NCBI GenBank assembly: GCA_032718475.1
Contig: JAUCBJ010002300.1
Location: 1-30,634 of the forward strand
Direction: 5' to 3'
Source of the DNA: Nemertoderma westbladi
Taxonomy: Eukaryota > Xenacoelomorpha > Nemertodermatida > Nemertodermatidae
Length of the DNA stretch: 30,634 nt
In this document: piece by piece, positions 1 to 9,735 of the stretch
Layout: each line of letters opens with the position of its first letter
Position numbering within the stretch: position 1 is the first letter of the stretch
Position numbers and translations under genes: made by a program
Notes under the pieces: generated by a model
Databases searched by the model: none
Seen by the model: the letters and a program-made list of their open reading frames with translations, nothing else
Told to the model about the DNA's origin: nothing

Positions 1-573
1 TGGTTGACTTTACCTCAACCTAGAAGAAGTTGGTACGAACAGTGGAAAACGCCTATATTAATTAATGTTATATCCCCCAAACTATGTAAACCGCTGTTAC
101 AAAATATATCCAGTATACACCATTCGGAATAATAGAGAAATTTTTAATCGCAATCTTTATATAAAAATTCTTATTTTTAAAGTCATGCAATTGAATATGA
201 TGTGCTATTTTTCGAAATGTAGTAGGCCTACTGGAATTGTTTACTTGTGTGAATGTTTTCTCATATTTATGTCCAAATCTCAGATAGTGGCGCAAGGTGA
301 TTGCAATTTAATCGCAAATACACAAGTATATTGTTTCACTTAGAAAAAAAATCGCACAGTAACACGTGGTCATGGAAATAGTCAATAGAAATAGTCATTT
401 TTGTAGAATAATACTTATCAATACCCTTTACATTATTTAAACATATTCTCGAACTAAAATATTTTCTTCCAGAACATTAAATTTATTTTACAGTATTAGC
501 TAACATGTTATATAACATTTTCCATCCCGTTATCTGTGCTTTACTGTTGAGAAGTATTTCATAATAATTACTA
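1..573. other. Upstream flank and presumed 5' UTR/promoter of the channel gene
   Basis: AT-rich DNA with no convincing coding exon; the short open frames here show no recognisable domain and overlap on both strands. It should hold the 5' UTR and proximal promoter of the channel gene that starts at 574, but I see no clear TATA box or initiator at a fixed distance. A 10-bp palindrome AGTAGGCCTACT-like motif lies near 221-232. An upstream non-coding exon cannot be excluded. Confidence 0.5.
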
Positions 574-1795
574 ATGGGACATATAATTCATTTAACAGCT
601 GTTATCGCGACCTTTTCATATATATCTCACTGCCACGGTCAGCTAAAGGACCCGGTTAAGGCGCAGATTCATTGGTTGCATAGCAACATTCTGTCGGATT
701 ACAACCGAAAGGTGCGGCCTGCAGAGCCCGGCCAGACTGTAGGAATTATGATACACGTCGATATGCTGGAGATTGTTGGTATTGAAATGCGAACCGAAAC
801 CTGGCAAGTGCAAGTGGAACTCCGGGTAGAGTGGTACGATTATTATCTGAGATGGTACGATTTCAACAATAGAACGAAAATTGTGTCTTCAGAATCTCCA
901 GAATCAATACAATATCTTCATTTGCAAGAGGACGATCTTTGGCTTCCACCGGTATTGATAAACAATTTACTCAAAAAGGAAGAGTATACAATAGAGATCG
1001 TAGTTGATCGATATGGTCACGTGACCTGGTCCAAGTTGGGTATCTACACGATCAGCACCACTCTCACAACCACTTTGTATCCATTCGACGATCAAACACT
1101 TTTTGTCCAGTGGGAAGTTCATCAATCGGAGTTTGATAAAGTGGAGATACAGAATCCCCCTGGTGGCTATGGTGTACCAAATTTTCGAGATAGTGCAGAA
1201 TGGAGGATTATTGCGGAAGGTATTCTGCAAGATGTTGTTAGGAACAAAAAAGTTAATGAATATTCGATAGTAATTCCTGTGTGTCGCCGTCCACTACTAC
1301 CAATCCTTAATCTCATTCTCCCGGCCATGTTCATGTATTTTCTCAACATTTGTTGTTTCTGCCTCCCCTCGGAATCCGGTGAAAGAATGACGTTGGCAGT
1401 GACTATTTTCGTTACCATGCAGTTTTCCATGCAGATTATGTCTGATACAATGCCCGCCTCGGCTAACTCATATCCTATTGTGGGCAACTTCTTTGTGGCC
1501 CAAGTAATTATGGTTAATGTCTCTATCATTGTCACGATTATAGCCTTGGGTATTAACTACGGGTCCAACAACGGACACCGCAGGGTTCCCCATTGGTTGA
1601 AGAACTTTACTATGGAGTACGCCGCTCCATTTGCGAAAATCGATATCCCCATAGAATGGAAGGATAAACGATCCAAAGTTGTTACTCCTGTTGCTATGGA
1701 CACAGCAGGGGATTCCGATAGCGATTTTATAGATGAAGATTTAGATGACGACGATATAACTGAGTTTGAATTAAGTATTCTCACATTTATTAGAG
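574..1795 (+). CDS. Cys-loop-family (pentameric) ligand-gated cation channel subunit, exon 1: signal peptide to M3
   Basis: Encodes residues 1-407 of a predicted 468-residue plasma-membrane channel subunit. Residues 1-22 look like a signal peptide. The extracellular domain runs to about 238 and keeps family landmarks: EWYDYYLRW (86-94), LWLPP (122-126) and YPFDDQ (169-174). M1 is about 240-264 with CRRPLLP before it, M2 about 271-292 after GERMTL, M3 about 301-327. Glu270 at position -1' of M2 and Asp291 at 20' predict cation selectivity; the 9' residue is Val280 and 16' is Gln287. Both Cys-loop cysteines are missing: Thr162 and Leu176 stand in their places. Loop C is short and lacks vicinal cysteines, so this is a non-alpha-like or orphan subunit. 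The M3-M4 loop carries an acidic run at 381-400. The frame stays open to 1917, but a good donor (AGAG|GTAAGA) after 1795 ends the exon in phase 1. The ATG at 574 was chosen for its signal peptide. Confidence 0.9.
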
Positions 1796-2037
1796 GTAAG
1801 AAGCAATGCATGACTAACTACACATGCGTTCTCTCTGTAATTTTATATAATATAATATATGATGACACTCTTCATAGCGAACAATATCAACTATTGGGGC
1901 TCGAACCCGGTACCTAGCTATCAAACTTCCGGTTATATTCACCGGGTGTGTATATCTATTTTGGTTATTCATCTTTTAGTCAAGAGTGATCGTGAGTTGA
2001 TCGAAGTGGAACATGAGAGTAGTCTCCTACTTCAGAA

Positions 2038-2060
2038 CCCCCCCCCCCCCCTCCCCCCCC
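2038..2060. repeat. Poly-C tract with one interruption
   Basis: Fourteen C, one T, then eight C. It lies in the intron about 240 bp after the splice donor. Tracts like this often vary in length and can be wrong in assemblies. Confidence 0.9.
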
Positions 2061-2220
2061 TACAATATGGCCTCAATAATGGTGTGAAAATGGGTATCAC
2101 CAGGTAGGAAAGGAACTCAAAGAAATGTTGGCCACCCTCTCTCCAAAAACAGGCGGTTGGTGGTCGGTCGGGAGATAAAATGATGCTTGTGAGGCGATTC
2201 GTGTCCAGTTATTCTGTGAC

Positions 2221-2235
2221 GGGATCATAGATCCC
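2221..2235. repeat. Small inverted repeat GGGATC-ATA-GATCCC
   Basis: A perfect 6-bp stem with a 3-nt spacer, in intronic DNA without coding signal. It is short enough to arise by chance. Confidence 0.5.
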
Positions 2236-2439
2236 GACCGGGTTAGATTTAGTACGCGTCACCGTTCTGCTGGGGCTGTTGAGCTATAGTCGTTTTGGCC
2301 GAAGGCTGTCGGGGAAAATAACAGAGTTTGTGTTTCTCAATGTTAATGTTTCGAATGATAATAGCACAGAATCAGTACGTAATTGATATCACAATACAGA
2401 ATGACAGCAGTGAATCAGTAATAGATATTGATCGGTGAT

Positions 2440-2885
2440 GTTGGTGAATGTCGAAAACTATGACCGGTCTGCAACTCTGTGATTAATGAACTGACCGGTA
2501 AATCAGTAATACAGAAGAGTTACATGATTGATACACACAGATATTGGTTTCACCTCTTACTCTACTTGGCCTTCTGTACCCAGTGGATGCTTTCCCATCT
2601 CTGTTCACGTGCTTCCCTCCCTGCTGTTGGCTATTATACTAATTGTCACTTTGGCACTCCCTGTGAGTGTTTCCCACCGCCGCTAGCCTCTACTAGCTGT
2701 GCTCTCCCTCCGAGGTGGTTTGACCTCTCACCTCTCTCTGTGGCTTTAGGGCTTGTGTCGCCCCCCCCCAAAGTTGGTTATGAGGCGAGATTATTATTGG
2801 TAATCTCGTATCGCTAACTATATTGGTAAAATGCCACTGGTCCCATTTTCGGGTGGATAATGCAAGGGAATTGAATCCACTTACA
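2440..2885 (-). mobile_element. Possible 3' LTR fragment (minus strand), right edge at 2885
   Basis: On the - strand a purine tract GGGGGGGAG (2894-2886) is followed at once by TGTAAGTGGATTC, reading leftward from 2885. Polypurine tract followed by TG is the usual 3' LTR junction of retrotransposons. I could not find the other LTR end or a second copy, so the left limit given is only a guess. Adjacent DNA contains a run of eight or nine C at 2761-2769. A chance purine run next to TG is the main alternative. Confidence 0.3.
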
Positions 2886-2894
2886 CTCCCCCCC

Positions 2895-2923
2895 ATGCTA
2901 TCTTCCCGGTGAGAAGATAGCAT
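2895..2923. repeat. Perfect hairpin, 11-bp stem and 7-nt loop
   Basis: The arms ATGCTATCTTC (2895-2905) and GAAGATAGCAT (2913-2923) are exact reverse complements around a 7-nt loop. It sits directly beside the purine tract at 2886-2894, so it would be in the 3' untranslated part of the element whose LTR ends at 2885, if that element is real. Confidence 0.8.
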
Positions 2924-2929
2924 CAACCT

Positions 2930-3975
2930 TAAGTGCGCTTCAATTCCGCTGGAACCCAATCTAATATCGGGTGTGTGGTGGAGTTCTTTTTTCGGGGTCG
3001 GCTTTCCTGACCGCCTCCCCTGGGTATGTTATTACTACCCTTCCTTGGTGCAATCGCGAGCTATGTTGAACCAAGGTATCTGGTGTCTCTGTTTGAGACA
3101 ATTGTGCTCTCTCTTCACACAATTTTCCACAACCTCACTCGAATGTCACTCTAATGTCCAACCTCTTCCTCACGGACCTCGCTGTCCCTTACTCTCTCTC
3201 TCATGGACCTCATTGTCCCTTATTCTCTCACTTTGGGTCCTTTGGGACTCTTCCCCTCTCACTGCTCGCTCCCCACGCTTGAATTGCACTTATTACTCAC
3301 ATTATTACTCACACGCTAACACCTCCTCTCCATACTTCCCTCGTGCTCAACCCACTTTTGTTCCCATTCTCCTTCCTCTCATCGGGTCTCATGCATGCAT
3401 GCACCATGTCAGTGAGATCTGTCTAAAGTCTCGTCCAATTATCCTAGTCAAGTGGTCCCCAATCCCAGTAGCTAATTGGAAAAGGTTAAATATGACTATA
3501 GTACTTACTTTGATTATATATTCATATTGATTATATTGATTATCTACATACGTACATACTAATTGCACTTAATTATTTGAACTTAGGAGTTCGTATTTTA
3601 ATCCCACATGTGGTGCCTTCCAGGCACGCGCACGTCTCCCTCTCTGAGTTCTAGTTTGCTCCTCCTGTCTTCGGGAACCATCTTAGTTCTTTCCCCCTGT
3701 CATCGTCTTGTCTGGGCCGCATTCTTCCCTCTGGCTTCTCCTCCCTGAGACTTCTCATTCTTGCCGTTACCGTCTTGCTAATCCCCGTTGTTGGTTCTTT
3801 GGGCACTGGTGTTATCAACTCCCGGTAATGCTTTGCAGGTGGCCCTTCCGAGTGCCCCTCCTGCTTCCCCCTGGTAGCGTCCCACAGGATCATTTTCATC
3901 GCTTGCGCACGTGTTCCGCCAGAAAGTCCATGAACTCACCCCTGTTCTCTGGCGTCCATCTATCCAAGTATCTCT
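2930..3975. other. CT-rich unassigned intronic block
   Basis: The + strand is strongly pyrimidine-rich from about 3080 to 3900, which makes the - strand GA-rich and gives long but low-complexity open frames. One - strand frame (3899-3651) is rich in Lys, Arg and Glu, and a neighbouring - strand stretch (3982-3899) reads as a plausible protein, but I recognise no domain. A 31-bp imperfect tandem duplication sharing GGACCTC lies at about 3174-3235. This may be the body of the element whose 3' LTR edge is at 2885, but that is not shown. Confidence 0.4.
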
Positions 3976-5145
3976 GATTCACCACTAATTCAGAGGCATT
4001 ATTAGAGTCGTTCCCAGTGAAGGATCGCGGGAGCTGAGACATCGATTTAGGTGTAGAACCTATCCCTATGGCGCGAGTACTGGGACTCGGATGGAATCCA
4101 AATACAGATAAATTCCAGGTGAGTGTGAGATTTGAGCCCAGTAGCCCAGATAAAACCTTGACTAAGAGAATCTGCTTGTCAACCATGAGCAGACTATTTG
4201 ATCCAATGAACTTTATCAGTCCAGTAATATTACAAGCGCGAATCTGTATGAGGAAAATATGGCTGTCCGACTCAGAATGGGACGAGCCGATATCTCCAAT
4301 ACATGCGAAGCAGTGGAGAGAGTGGGAAGCCGAGTTGCATCTATTGAAAAATATAGATGTACCCCGCTCCTACTTTCCGAATCAGCTGGTATTTCCAGCT
4401 GATTTAGAACTGCACCTATTTAGTGATGCGAGTGACACCGGCTTTGGTATGGTAGCCTACCTTCACCGAGAGGTAAGTCAGGATAAGTTTGAGACGGCCT
4501 TTGTGACTTCTAGTCAAATACATGACTGTCCCTCGTGCAGAGTTGCAGGCAGCAGTGGTATCAGTCGAGGTGAGTAAACAAATAAGAGAGGAATTAGACA
4601 TGACCTTGACATTGTTTTATTGGACGGACGCATCTTTGGTGCTAGTGTATATTGCAGCTGACAATATTGCACTAAAGACATTTGTAGCCAACAGACATGC
4701 CCAGATCTTTGACTTTTCGACGAAGGAACCATGAAGACATTGTCCAGGAGTGTTAACCCCTGCCGACATAACTTCACAAGGTGCCATGCCAGCAGAATTC
4801 TGTCAGGAAGAATCTCAGGAGTTTTGGTTACATGGACCGGATTTTCTAACGAGGACACAGGAGCATTGGCCAGAGCGGCTGAAGATTGTTACCAACCCGA
4901 TGCCGATAGATGCAGAGGTCAAGTTGGATAAGGTTTCCAAGTCTAAGTCAAAGGTCAAACTAGAATCACTGGAACAGCCTGAAGAATCACTGGAGCGGCC
5001 CGGAGACTTGTCGGAGCAAGAGACATATGTGACTACAAGGTCCAGAAGGGTAAGTTATGACATAAAACCACTCTTACCGACTGCGCAAGGGTCACAGTTA
5101 GTAAGTGACGGACAGCAAATAACCACCAAGATGGAGCCTTAGGTT
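3976..5145 (+). pseudogene. BEL/Pao reverse transcriptase C-terminus, RNase H and connector (broken)
   Basis: The frame first seen at about 3979 has an in-frame TGA near 4036 and runs through the conserved VLGLGWNP (from about 4077), TKR...STMSRLFDP and the RNase H start DASDTGFGMVAYL (about 4427-4465). It shifts near 4520, where roughly a dozen codons seem lost. RNase H resumes at 4522 (TVPRAELQAAV, then FYWTDAS). A further shift around 4735 leads to 4750-5142, which carries the ADITSQG connector and the FWLHGPDFL motif. The polymerase active-site region upstream is absent. The shifts and stops are in the sequence; the exact lesion sites are estimated from family expectation. Confidence 0.85.
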
Positions 5146-5160
5146 TCCAAATCTGCGGGT

Positions 5161-6033
5161 TTGGATTCGAAGATTCCATTAGCGAGTACGCAACCGTCAC
5201 CGGCACTAGAGCCATGTAGTATTTATGACAAATTGCTAAACTCGTCCGCCTCTTGGCTGACTATTTGTAAGAGAACCACGTGGTTAAGCCGATATGTTTC
5301 GTTCCTTTGTTTAAAACATACGAAGCATTTAGGGGATCAAACGAGTACTAATAGTGAGCGAATTCGGAAGTTGAAACAACCTCTGACAGAGGAGGAGATC
5401 AATCAAGCACAATTAAAACAATTGAGGCATTATCAAATGTGTGCCTTCCCAAAAGAATTCTATCTGTTATCGGCTCAACGACCAGTTCTCTATAAACCCG
5501 TCAAGAAATGGAGCCCATTAATACATAAGGGTTTGATTTGTCATCGATCAAGAATTCAGACTGTCGACATAAACTCACAGTTTAGGTTCTCAGTAATAAT
5601 CCCTAGTCACCCAATAGAATTGCAAAGAGCGATTGTATGGGATATACATAAGAGGTTACATCACGCAGGAAGGTTACACTGCTTGTTGGCAGCGAGACAG
5701 CGATTTATTCTGTTGCAGCCAAGCAGGGCGGTAGGTACAATGTACGACACCTCTCTGGTCTGCAAGAGAGTAAACGCTAGAGTTTTAGAACAGGAAATGG
5801 CTGAACTCCCCAAGGCGAGAGTACAGGCATATGATCCACCCTTTACAAACACGGGAGTAGATCGTTTTGGCCGATTGAGGCAAAGAGTGGACGGCCTACT
5901 CACAAGAGGTGGGGTGTGTTACTAATATGTATGGCAAGTAGGCCGTACACATAGAACGTGTGGCAGACATGTCGACCAAATCTCTACTCCTGGCTTTGAA
6001 GAGATTCATGGCCAGGAGAGGGTTAGTAAAAGC
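5161..6033 (+). pseudogene. BEL/Pao integrase, 5' part: zinc-binding region and start of catalytic core
   Basis: The 5161-5925 frame contains the zinc-finger-like stretch around HKRLHHAG (about 5648-5671) and the core start DPPFTNTGVDRFG. The second half of the zinc motif reads SLVCKR where CxxCKR is usual, so one metal ligand seems lost. After about 5905 the frame shifts, and the core continues in another frame (strand with ADMSTKS, then RFMARRG) until the LINE insertion at 6034. The catalytic core resumes at 8317. Defective in at least three ways: missing Cys, frameshift, insertion. Confidence 0.85.
6024..6033. repeat. Target-site duplication of the LINE, left copy (TAGTAAAAGC)
   Basis: The same ten bases occur at 8307-8316. 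Removing the intervening DNA and one copy restores a continuous integrase frame across the point of insertion, which supports a true target duplication over chance. The leading TAG overlaps the (AGT)n tail at the right side, so the exact length could be 7 to 10 bp. Confidence 0.85.
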
Positions 6034-6204
6034 CCTGGTCAGGTCAGGTATTCTAGGTCATTGATCAAGAAAACTTGCCACCTCCATGCATCATAAAGGA
6101 GGTGCCACCTGTAGCTGCATAGACCCTCTTACTAGGGCAAATGTGGTCCTGTAACTAGGACACCCTTCGTTCTGGGATAAGGACGCCCTTGGTCCTGGAT
6201 TAAG

Positions 6205-6440
6205 GACCCATATACTTGGCTGCAGGGGTATATGGCCTGACCAGGCAGATGGTGATCTACCAATGGCTGGTCAGGAGTAGAGTGTTGTCATATCCACACT
6301 GAGAGCACTTCACTGCGACCTGCACCTGGCAGCAAGGGTACAGGGCATGACCCAGCAGATGAGCTGCAACAGCCAATGGTGGGTCATGTGCGCCAGAGTA
6401 GATATGGGTGATGGGCCTCATATCTGACTCCATTGCGACA
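6205..6440 (+). repeat. Imperfect tandem repeat of about 110 bp in the LINE 5' region
   Basis: Two diverged units can be aligned by eye. The first contains GGCTGCAGGGGTATATGGCC, CAGATG, CCAATGGCTGGTCA, AGAGTAG-like and CATTGCGAC-like blocks, starting near 6220. The second repeats the same order from about 6328 (CTGGCAGCAAGGGTACAGGG, CAGATG, CCAATGGTGGGTCA) to about 6440. Within each unit the stretch before and after CCAATGG is self-complementary (TGACC...GGTCA). Repeated 5' units of this sort are common in LINE promoters. Confidence 0.6.
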
Positions 6441-6453
6441 CCCACCCTGTGGA

Positions 6454-8289
6454 ATGGCAAACCAGGGTGTGGTATTTGCCCCGAGAGCTGACTCGGCAAA
6501 AAAGCACCCCCCAACCCCCACTATGGATTATATTAGTAATGCGGAGGTCCGGCCACTACAGGCCAGTGGAATTACCGGATACAATCGGCCTCACAAGCGT
6601 CAGTTATCTCCTGACCGGCTGCCTGTCTCACCCCCTACTGGAGAGAGAGCAGCCAACAATTCTTTGAGTCCCTTTCCTGATGACCTTTCTGGCCCAAACC
6701 CTGGGTCACCAGGGAGGCCAGATTGTGATGGGAAAAGGGATTCTGGAGTTGGAGGCTACTCTCATGTTCCACCCCGACCAACAAAGCCATTGGAGAATCT
6801 GAGGCAAGTCACTAGACTAGCCTCAGTAAACACCGTAACACTCGGGTCCCCAATGTGACAAGGTGAGCTGACTGCCTTGGCAGATAAGCTTTCTCTTAGC
6901 GCAGTGGGTGTTCAAGAGCACCGAATGCAGACTGGACAGACTGATGAGGTTCTGATTAAGGACATGGGGGGCGGTTGGCGACTTGCCCTCACGTCAGCAG
7001 ATGATAGTGGCAATGGTGGAATTGGTCTATTGATGAATCCAACTGCACATGCAGCATTGGACTAAATAGACCAAATCTCTAACCGCATCATCCGTTGCCA
7101 CTTCTCATGTTCTGGAGGACTGGCTAAGAAGTTTCCTAAGGTGGTTCTGATTGTGTGCTACTCTCCAACTAGTGTTGCCCCTGTAGAGGAGGTGGAAAAT
7201 TTCTACCACAATCTACAAGCAGCTACAGATGGAGTGGATCAGCATGCATTCTTAACATTTCTGGGAGACTTTAATGCAAGTCTGCATCAATCACCTACAT
7301 CGCCCTGGGTCTATAGCAATAGTGTTAACCGAAATTCTGTCCATCTTCAGGATTTTATCTCTGGAAATGGATTGTTTTCGGCTGGAACCCAGTTCAAGAA
7401 GCGAACTGGAAAGCTATGGACTCATAGTGGACCCAGTGGTCACAAGTCCCAGATAGACCATATTCTGTTTCGTAGGAAATACAGGAGCTCTATACAAGAC
7501 TGTAATGCATTTACACTTCGACCCTTCTCCAGTGATCACCGCCTTATTGTGGCCAAGGTAAGACTTAGTCTGCGTGCTAGCAGAACAACTAAATCTGCCT
7601 TGCCGCAACATGACTGGTCCTCTCTGTTGCAACAGCCAAGTGTGAGATCCAGCTTCACACCACAGCTGAGCAACAGGTATGAGGCTCTTGCCTCTGAGGC
7701 GGCAGATCACTGTGAGGGCTATACTGCCTTTACAGAAGCAGTTAAGTTAGCAGCTGCAGAAACAGTTCCTGTATTCCCTCGAAGCAGGAAAAGGGCCCCC
7801 TGGACTGACAACAAAATTCAGAAGTGCCGAAATGACCTTCATAAGGCGCAGAAAGAGTCCCGACTCAAACAGACTACAGCGGCCAAGAATGCAGTTAAGG
7901 CTGCATCTAGGTCCCTGAACAGGCAGTACTCTGTTAATCTACAGGAGCTAATAAACCAACAGGTTGATGCCATCAATGATGCTGACGACAGCAGGTAGTC
8001 ATCCCAGGCATGGAAATCGATCAACTTGCTTACTGGGCGGAAAAGTCAACCAACCACCAAGGTTAAGGCTGAATCACCAGCCGATCGCCTGAATGGTTGG
8101 AAGGCCCACTTTGAAAGGCTCCTCAATAATGACAGGGTATTGCCTGATAACTTTATAGAAGTAAAAGTGTCTGAGTCTGTACTCCCAGATATCATGTCAT
8201 GGGTGATAGGGAGTTGTGGCGGTGCAATTTTGTTGACAAGCCGGCACAGCATTCTTAAAAATGCAGCTGCAATGCAGCATGCCGATCCT
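6454..8289 (+). pseudogene. LINE ORF: AP endonuclease with three stops and no reverse transcriptase
   Basis: One reading frame runs from an ATG at 6454 to the microsatellite, broken only by TGA at 6856, TAA at 7063 and TAG at 7996. Endonuclease motifs in order are VQEHR (about 6910), GGIGLLMN, YSPTS (about 7162), LGDFNASL (about 7262), QIDHILF (about 7450) and the catalytic SDHRLIVAKV (about 7531). After the endonuclease comes a Lys/Arg-rich linker and the WKAHFERLLN segment that normally leads into reverse transcriptase, but the polymerase is absent. The frame then reads a short tail ending ...HADP and a run of Ser from the AGT repeat. The TGA could come from CGA by CpG decay. Confidence 0.85.
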
Positions 8290-8310
8290 AGTAGTAGTAG
8301 TAGTAGTAGT
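8290..8310. repeat. (AGT)7 microsatellite, LINE 3' tail
   Basis: Seven AGT units end at the target duplication. The position and composition suit the simple-repeat 3' end of RTE-like LINEs. Confidence 0.9.
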
Positions 8311-8316
8311 AAAAGC
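8307..8316. repeat. Target-site duplication of the LINE, right copy
   Basis: Identical to 6024-6033; see the left copy. Confidence 0.85.
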
Positions 8317-8938
8317 GTTCTTCTCTGATAAAGGTACCAACTTTGTTGGAGGAGATAGCGAGCTAAACGCAGCTCATAGGGCGGCACAGAACAAAGAAAT
8401 ATCTGCAGCACTTTTGCCGCAGAGAATAGAGTGGAATTTTAACACCCCAGAAAGTCCCTGGAGAGTTGGAAGTTGGGAGCGTCTTGTTTGCTCCATAAAA
8501 CTGGCCATAGCCAAGACGATGCCTGTGAATAAACAGCTGACAGACGATGAGCTGGTAACAGCTTTCATTAAAATCGAGCATACCTTAAACTCGAGGCCGA
8601 TAGCTATGTTACCTGATGGTGTTACATTGACACCAAATCACCTGGTCATGCAGAGTCCGCCATTTCTTGTACCGGCATCAGAACCCATTAGTAGCGACTT
8701 ATATAGTCGGAAAAGCTGGAGGAAAACCCAGTTTTTAGTGTACACATTCTGGGAATATTGGCGGGAATATTACCTTCCCACAATATCCACCAGATCTAAA
8801 TGGTACAGAACAGTTCGGAGCCTCCAAAGAGGAGACTATGTATTAATAACCGAACCAATTGTCCCGGATGCCGGGTGGCTAACGCCACTATATAGGAAAT
8901 CTGAGCTCGCTAAGCTAAATGTAGTTTACGTATGGTAG
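8317..8938 (+). pseudogene. BEL/Pao integrase, 3' part: catalytic core end and C-terminus
   Basis: The frame carries SDKGTNFVGG, with the catalytic Asp (about 8325), then SPWRVGSWERLV with the catalytic Glu in place (about 8453-8488), HTLNSRP (about 8579), LTPNH, and the C-terminal LQRGDYVLI (about 8820). These are the signature blocks of BEL/Pao integrases. The end after 8860 departs from the family pattern and stops at 8938, probably by frameshift or truncation. The missing first half is at 5161-6033. Confidence 0.87.
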
Positions 8939-9725
8939 TACATAATCTGGTAATGGTATAATAAAGGGTTGACGACCCTTTCATGCATCCTAGTATACAC
9001 AGTAAGGTTGACAGATAGCTGGATAGTTGAATGGGAAATGCGTTACAAAGGACCGCATAGATCAGTGGATAAGGTAAATGTAAAATACAGTGCTACCAAA
9101 TAAGGACGGGTATGGCTGTATGGGTATGGGATAGGCAGATAGGTGGATGGTGAAAGTAGGCTGGCGGGGTTCACACTCCTACCCAATGCATAGATAATAC
9201 ATAAAAACTAAACAATAATATATTCTTTATCCTGTAATACATATATGTCTAAACAGCTACACCCGGAGAGCTACCGGTAACTGCATATCCTAGCACCTAG
9301 TCCTGCTGTCCTGAATACTGGAATAACTATACAACTAAATGTAAAAGAGCGATGCGAGCTTATGGGGAGACACGCATTTGATAAAGGTTACTGAAGTACG
9401 TCTGTACTAGAGTAGCCTAATTTGCATATAATAATGAAAGGGGCATCAATGCGTCTGCATTGATGCATAAATCACGGTATGCAGTATGTCCGCTATTAAT
9501 CAAAGAGTACAGACTGCACGATGACAGGCAGACACCGTGACAATGAGAAATCCGCAATCAGCGATACTGGAGATAACTTCAGTACCGGTGACATATGGTT
9601 TATGAATCATAAACTACTGTATCTATCCAAAAGGATGGTTGTACTATAAGCTATAAAGGTCGGCTGAGTGACTATAAAATGTAAATTGAAATGCAATCGG
9701 GAGATGGCCCACGTAATCCATGACA
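8939..9725. other. Non-coding intron DNA, with an LTR-like edge (minus strand) at 9725
   Basis: No coding signal. At its right edge the - strand shows CTGAGGGGGAC (about 9736-9726) followed by TGTCATGGATTACGTGGGCC reading left from 9725, a plausible polypurine tract and LTR start. This would be the 3' LTR of a - strand element, perhaps the one whose integrase is now at 23911-24815 beyond the later LTR-element insertion. The left LTR edge and a second copy were not found. The + strand part next to 8938 may be the tail of the first BEL/Pao copy. Confidence 0.35.
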
Positions 9726-9735
9726 GTCCCCCTCA

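Larger units (their letters stand above)
6034..8306 (+). mobile_element. RTE-like non-LTR retrotransposon (LINE), internally deleted, nested in BEL/Pao integrase
   Basis: About 2.27 kb: a repetitive 5' region, an open frame with an apurinic/apyrimidinic-type endonuclease, and a simple-repeat (AGT)n 3' tail, flanked by a 10-bp target duplication. Endonuclease type and a microsatellite tail fit the RTE or a related clade. The frame passes from the linker after the endonuclease directly to a short C-terminal tail, so the reverse transcriptase has been deleted. It must have been mobilised by another copy, or deleted after insertion. Same orientation as the host BEL/Pao copy. Confidence 0.87.
3976..8938 (+). 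mobile_element. Decayed BEL/Pao retrotransposon pol (5'-truncated), split by a LINE
   Basis: The order of domains on the + strand is the C-terminal part of reverse transcriptase, RNase H, the ADIxSxG connector, the integrase zinc region, and the integrase core and C-terminus. This order and the sequence style are those of BEL/Pao pol. Gag, protease and the N-terminal reverse transcriptase are missing to the left of about 3976. There are in-frame stops and frameshifts, and a 2.27-kb LINE is inserted in the integrase core. It can no longer make any active protein. It has the same orientation as the channel gene and lies wholly inside its intron. Confidence 0.88.

Noticed and set aside
1796-1917. 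Extension of the channel ORF to a stop at 1917 as its natural C-terminus
   Set aside because: It would lack M4, and a good donor at 1796 joins in phase to a clear M4 exon at 26846.
1859-2107. 82-codon + strand frame after the channel exon
   Set aside because: It runs through a poly-C tract, which gives a Pro run, and has no recognisable content.
3651-4186. Minus-strand frames of 82 and 96 residues
   Set aside because: Part lies antisense to the BEL/Pao reverse transcriptase, and the rest is a low-complexity GA-rich strand. No domain was recognised.
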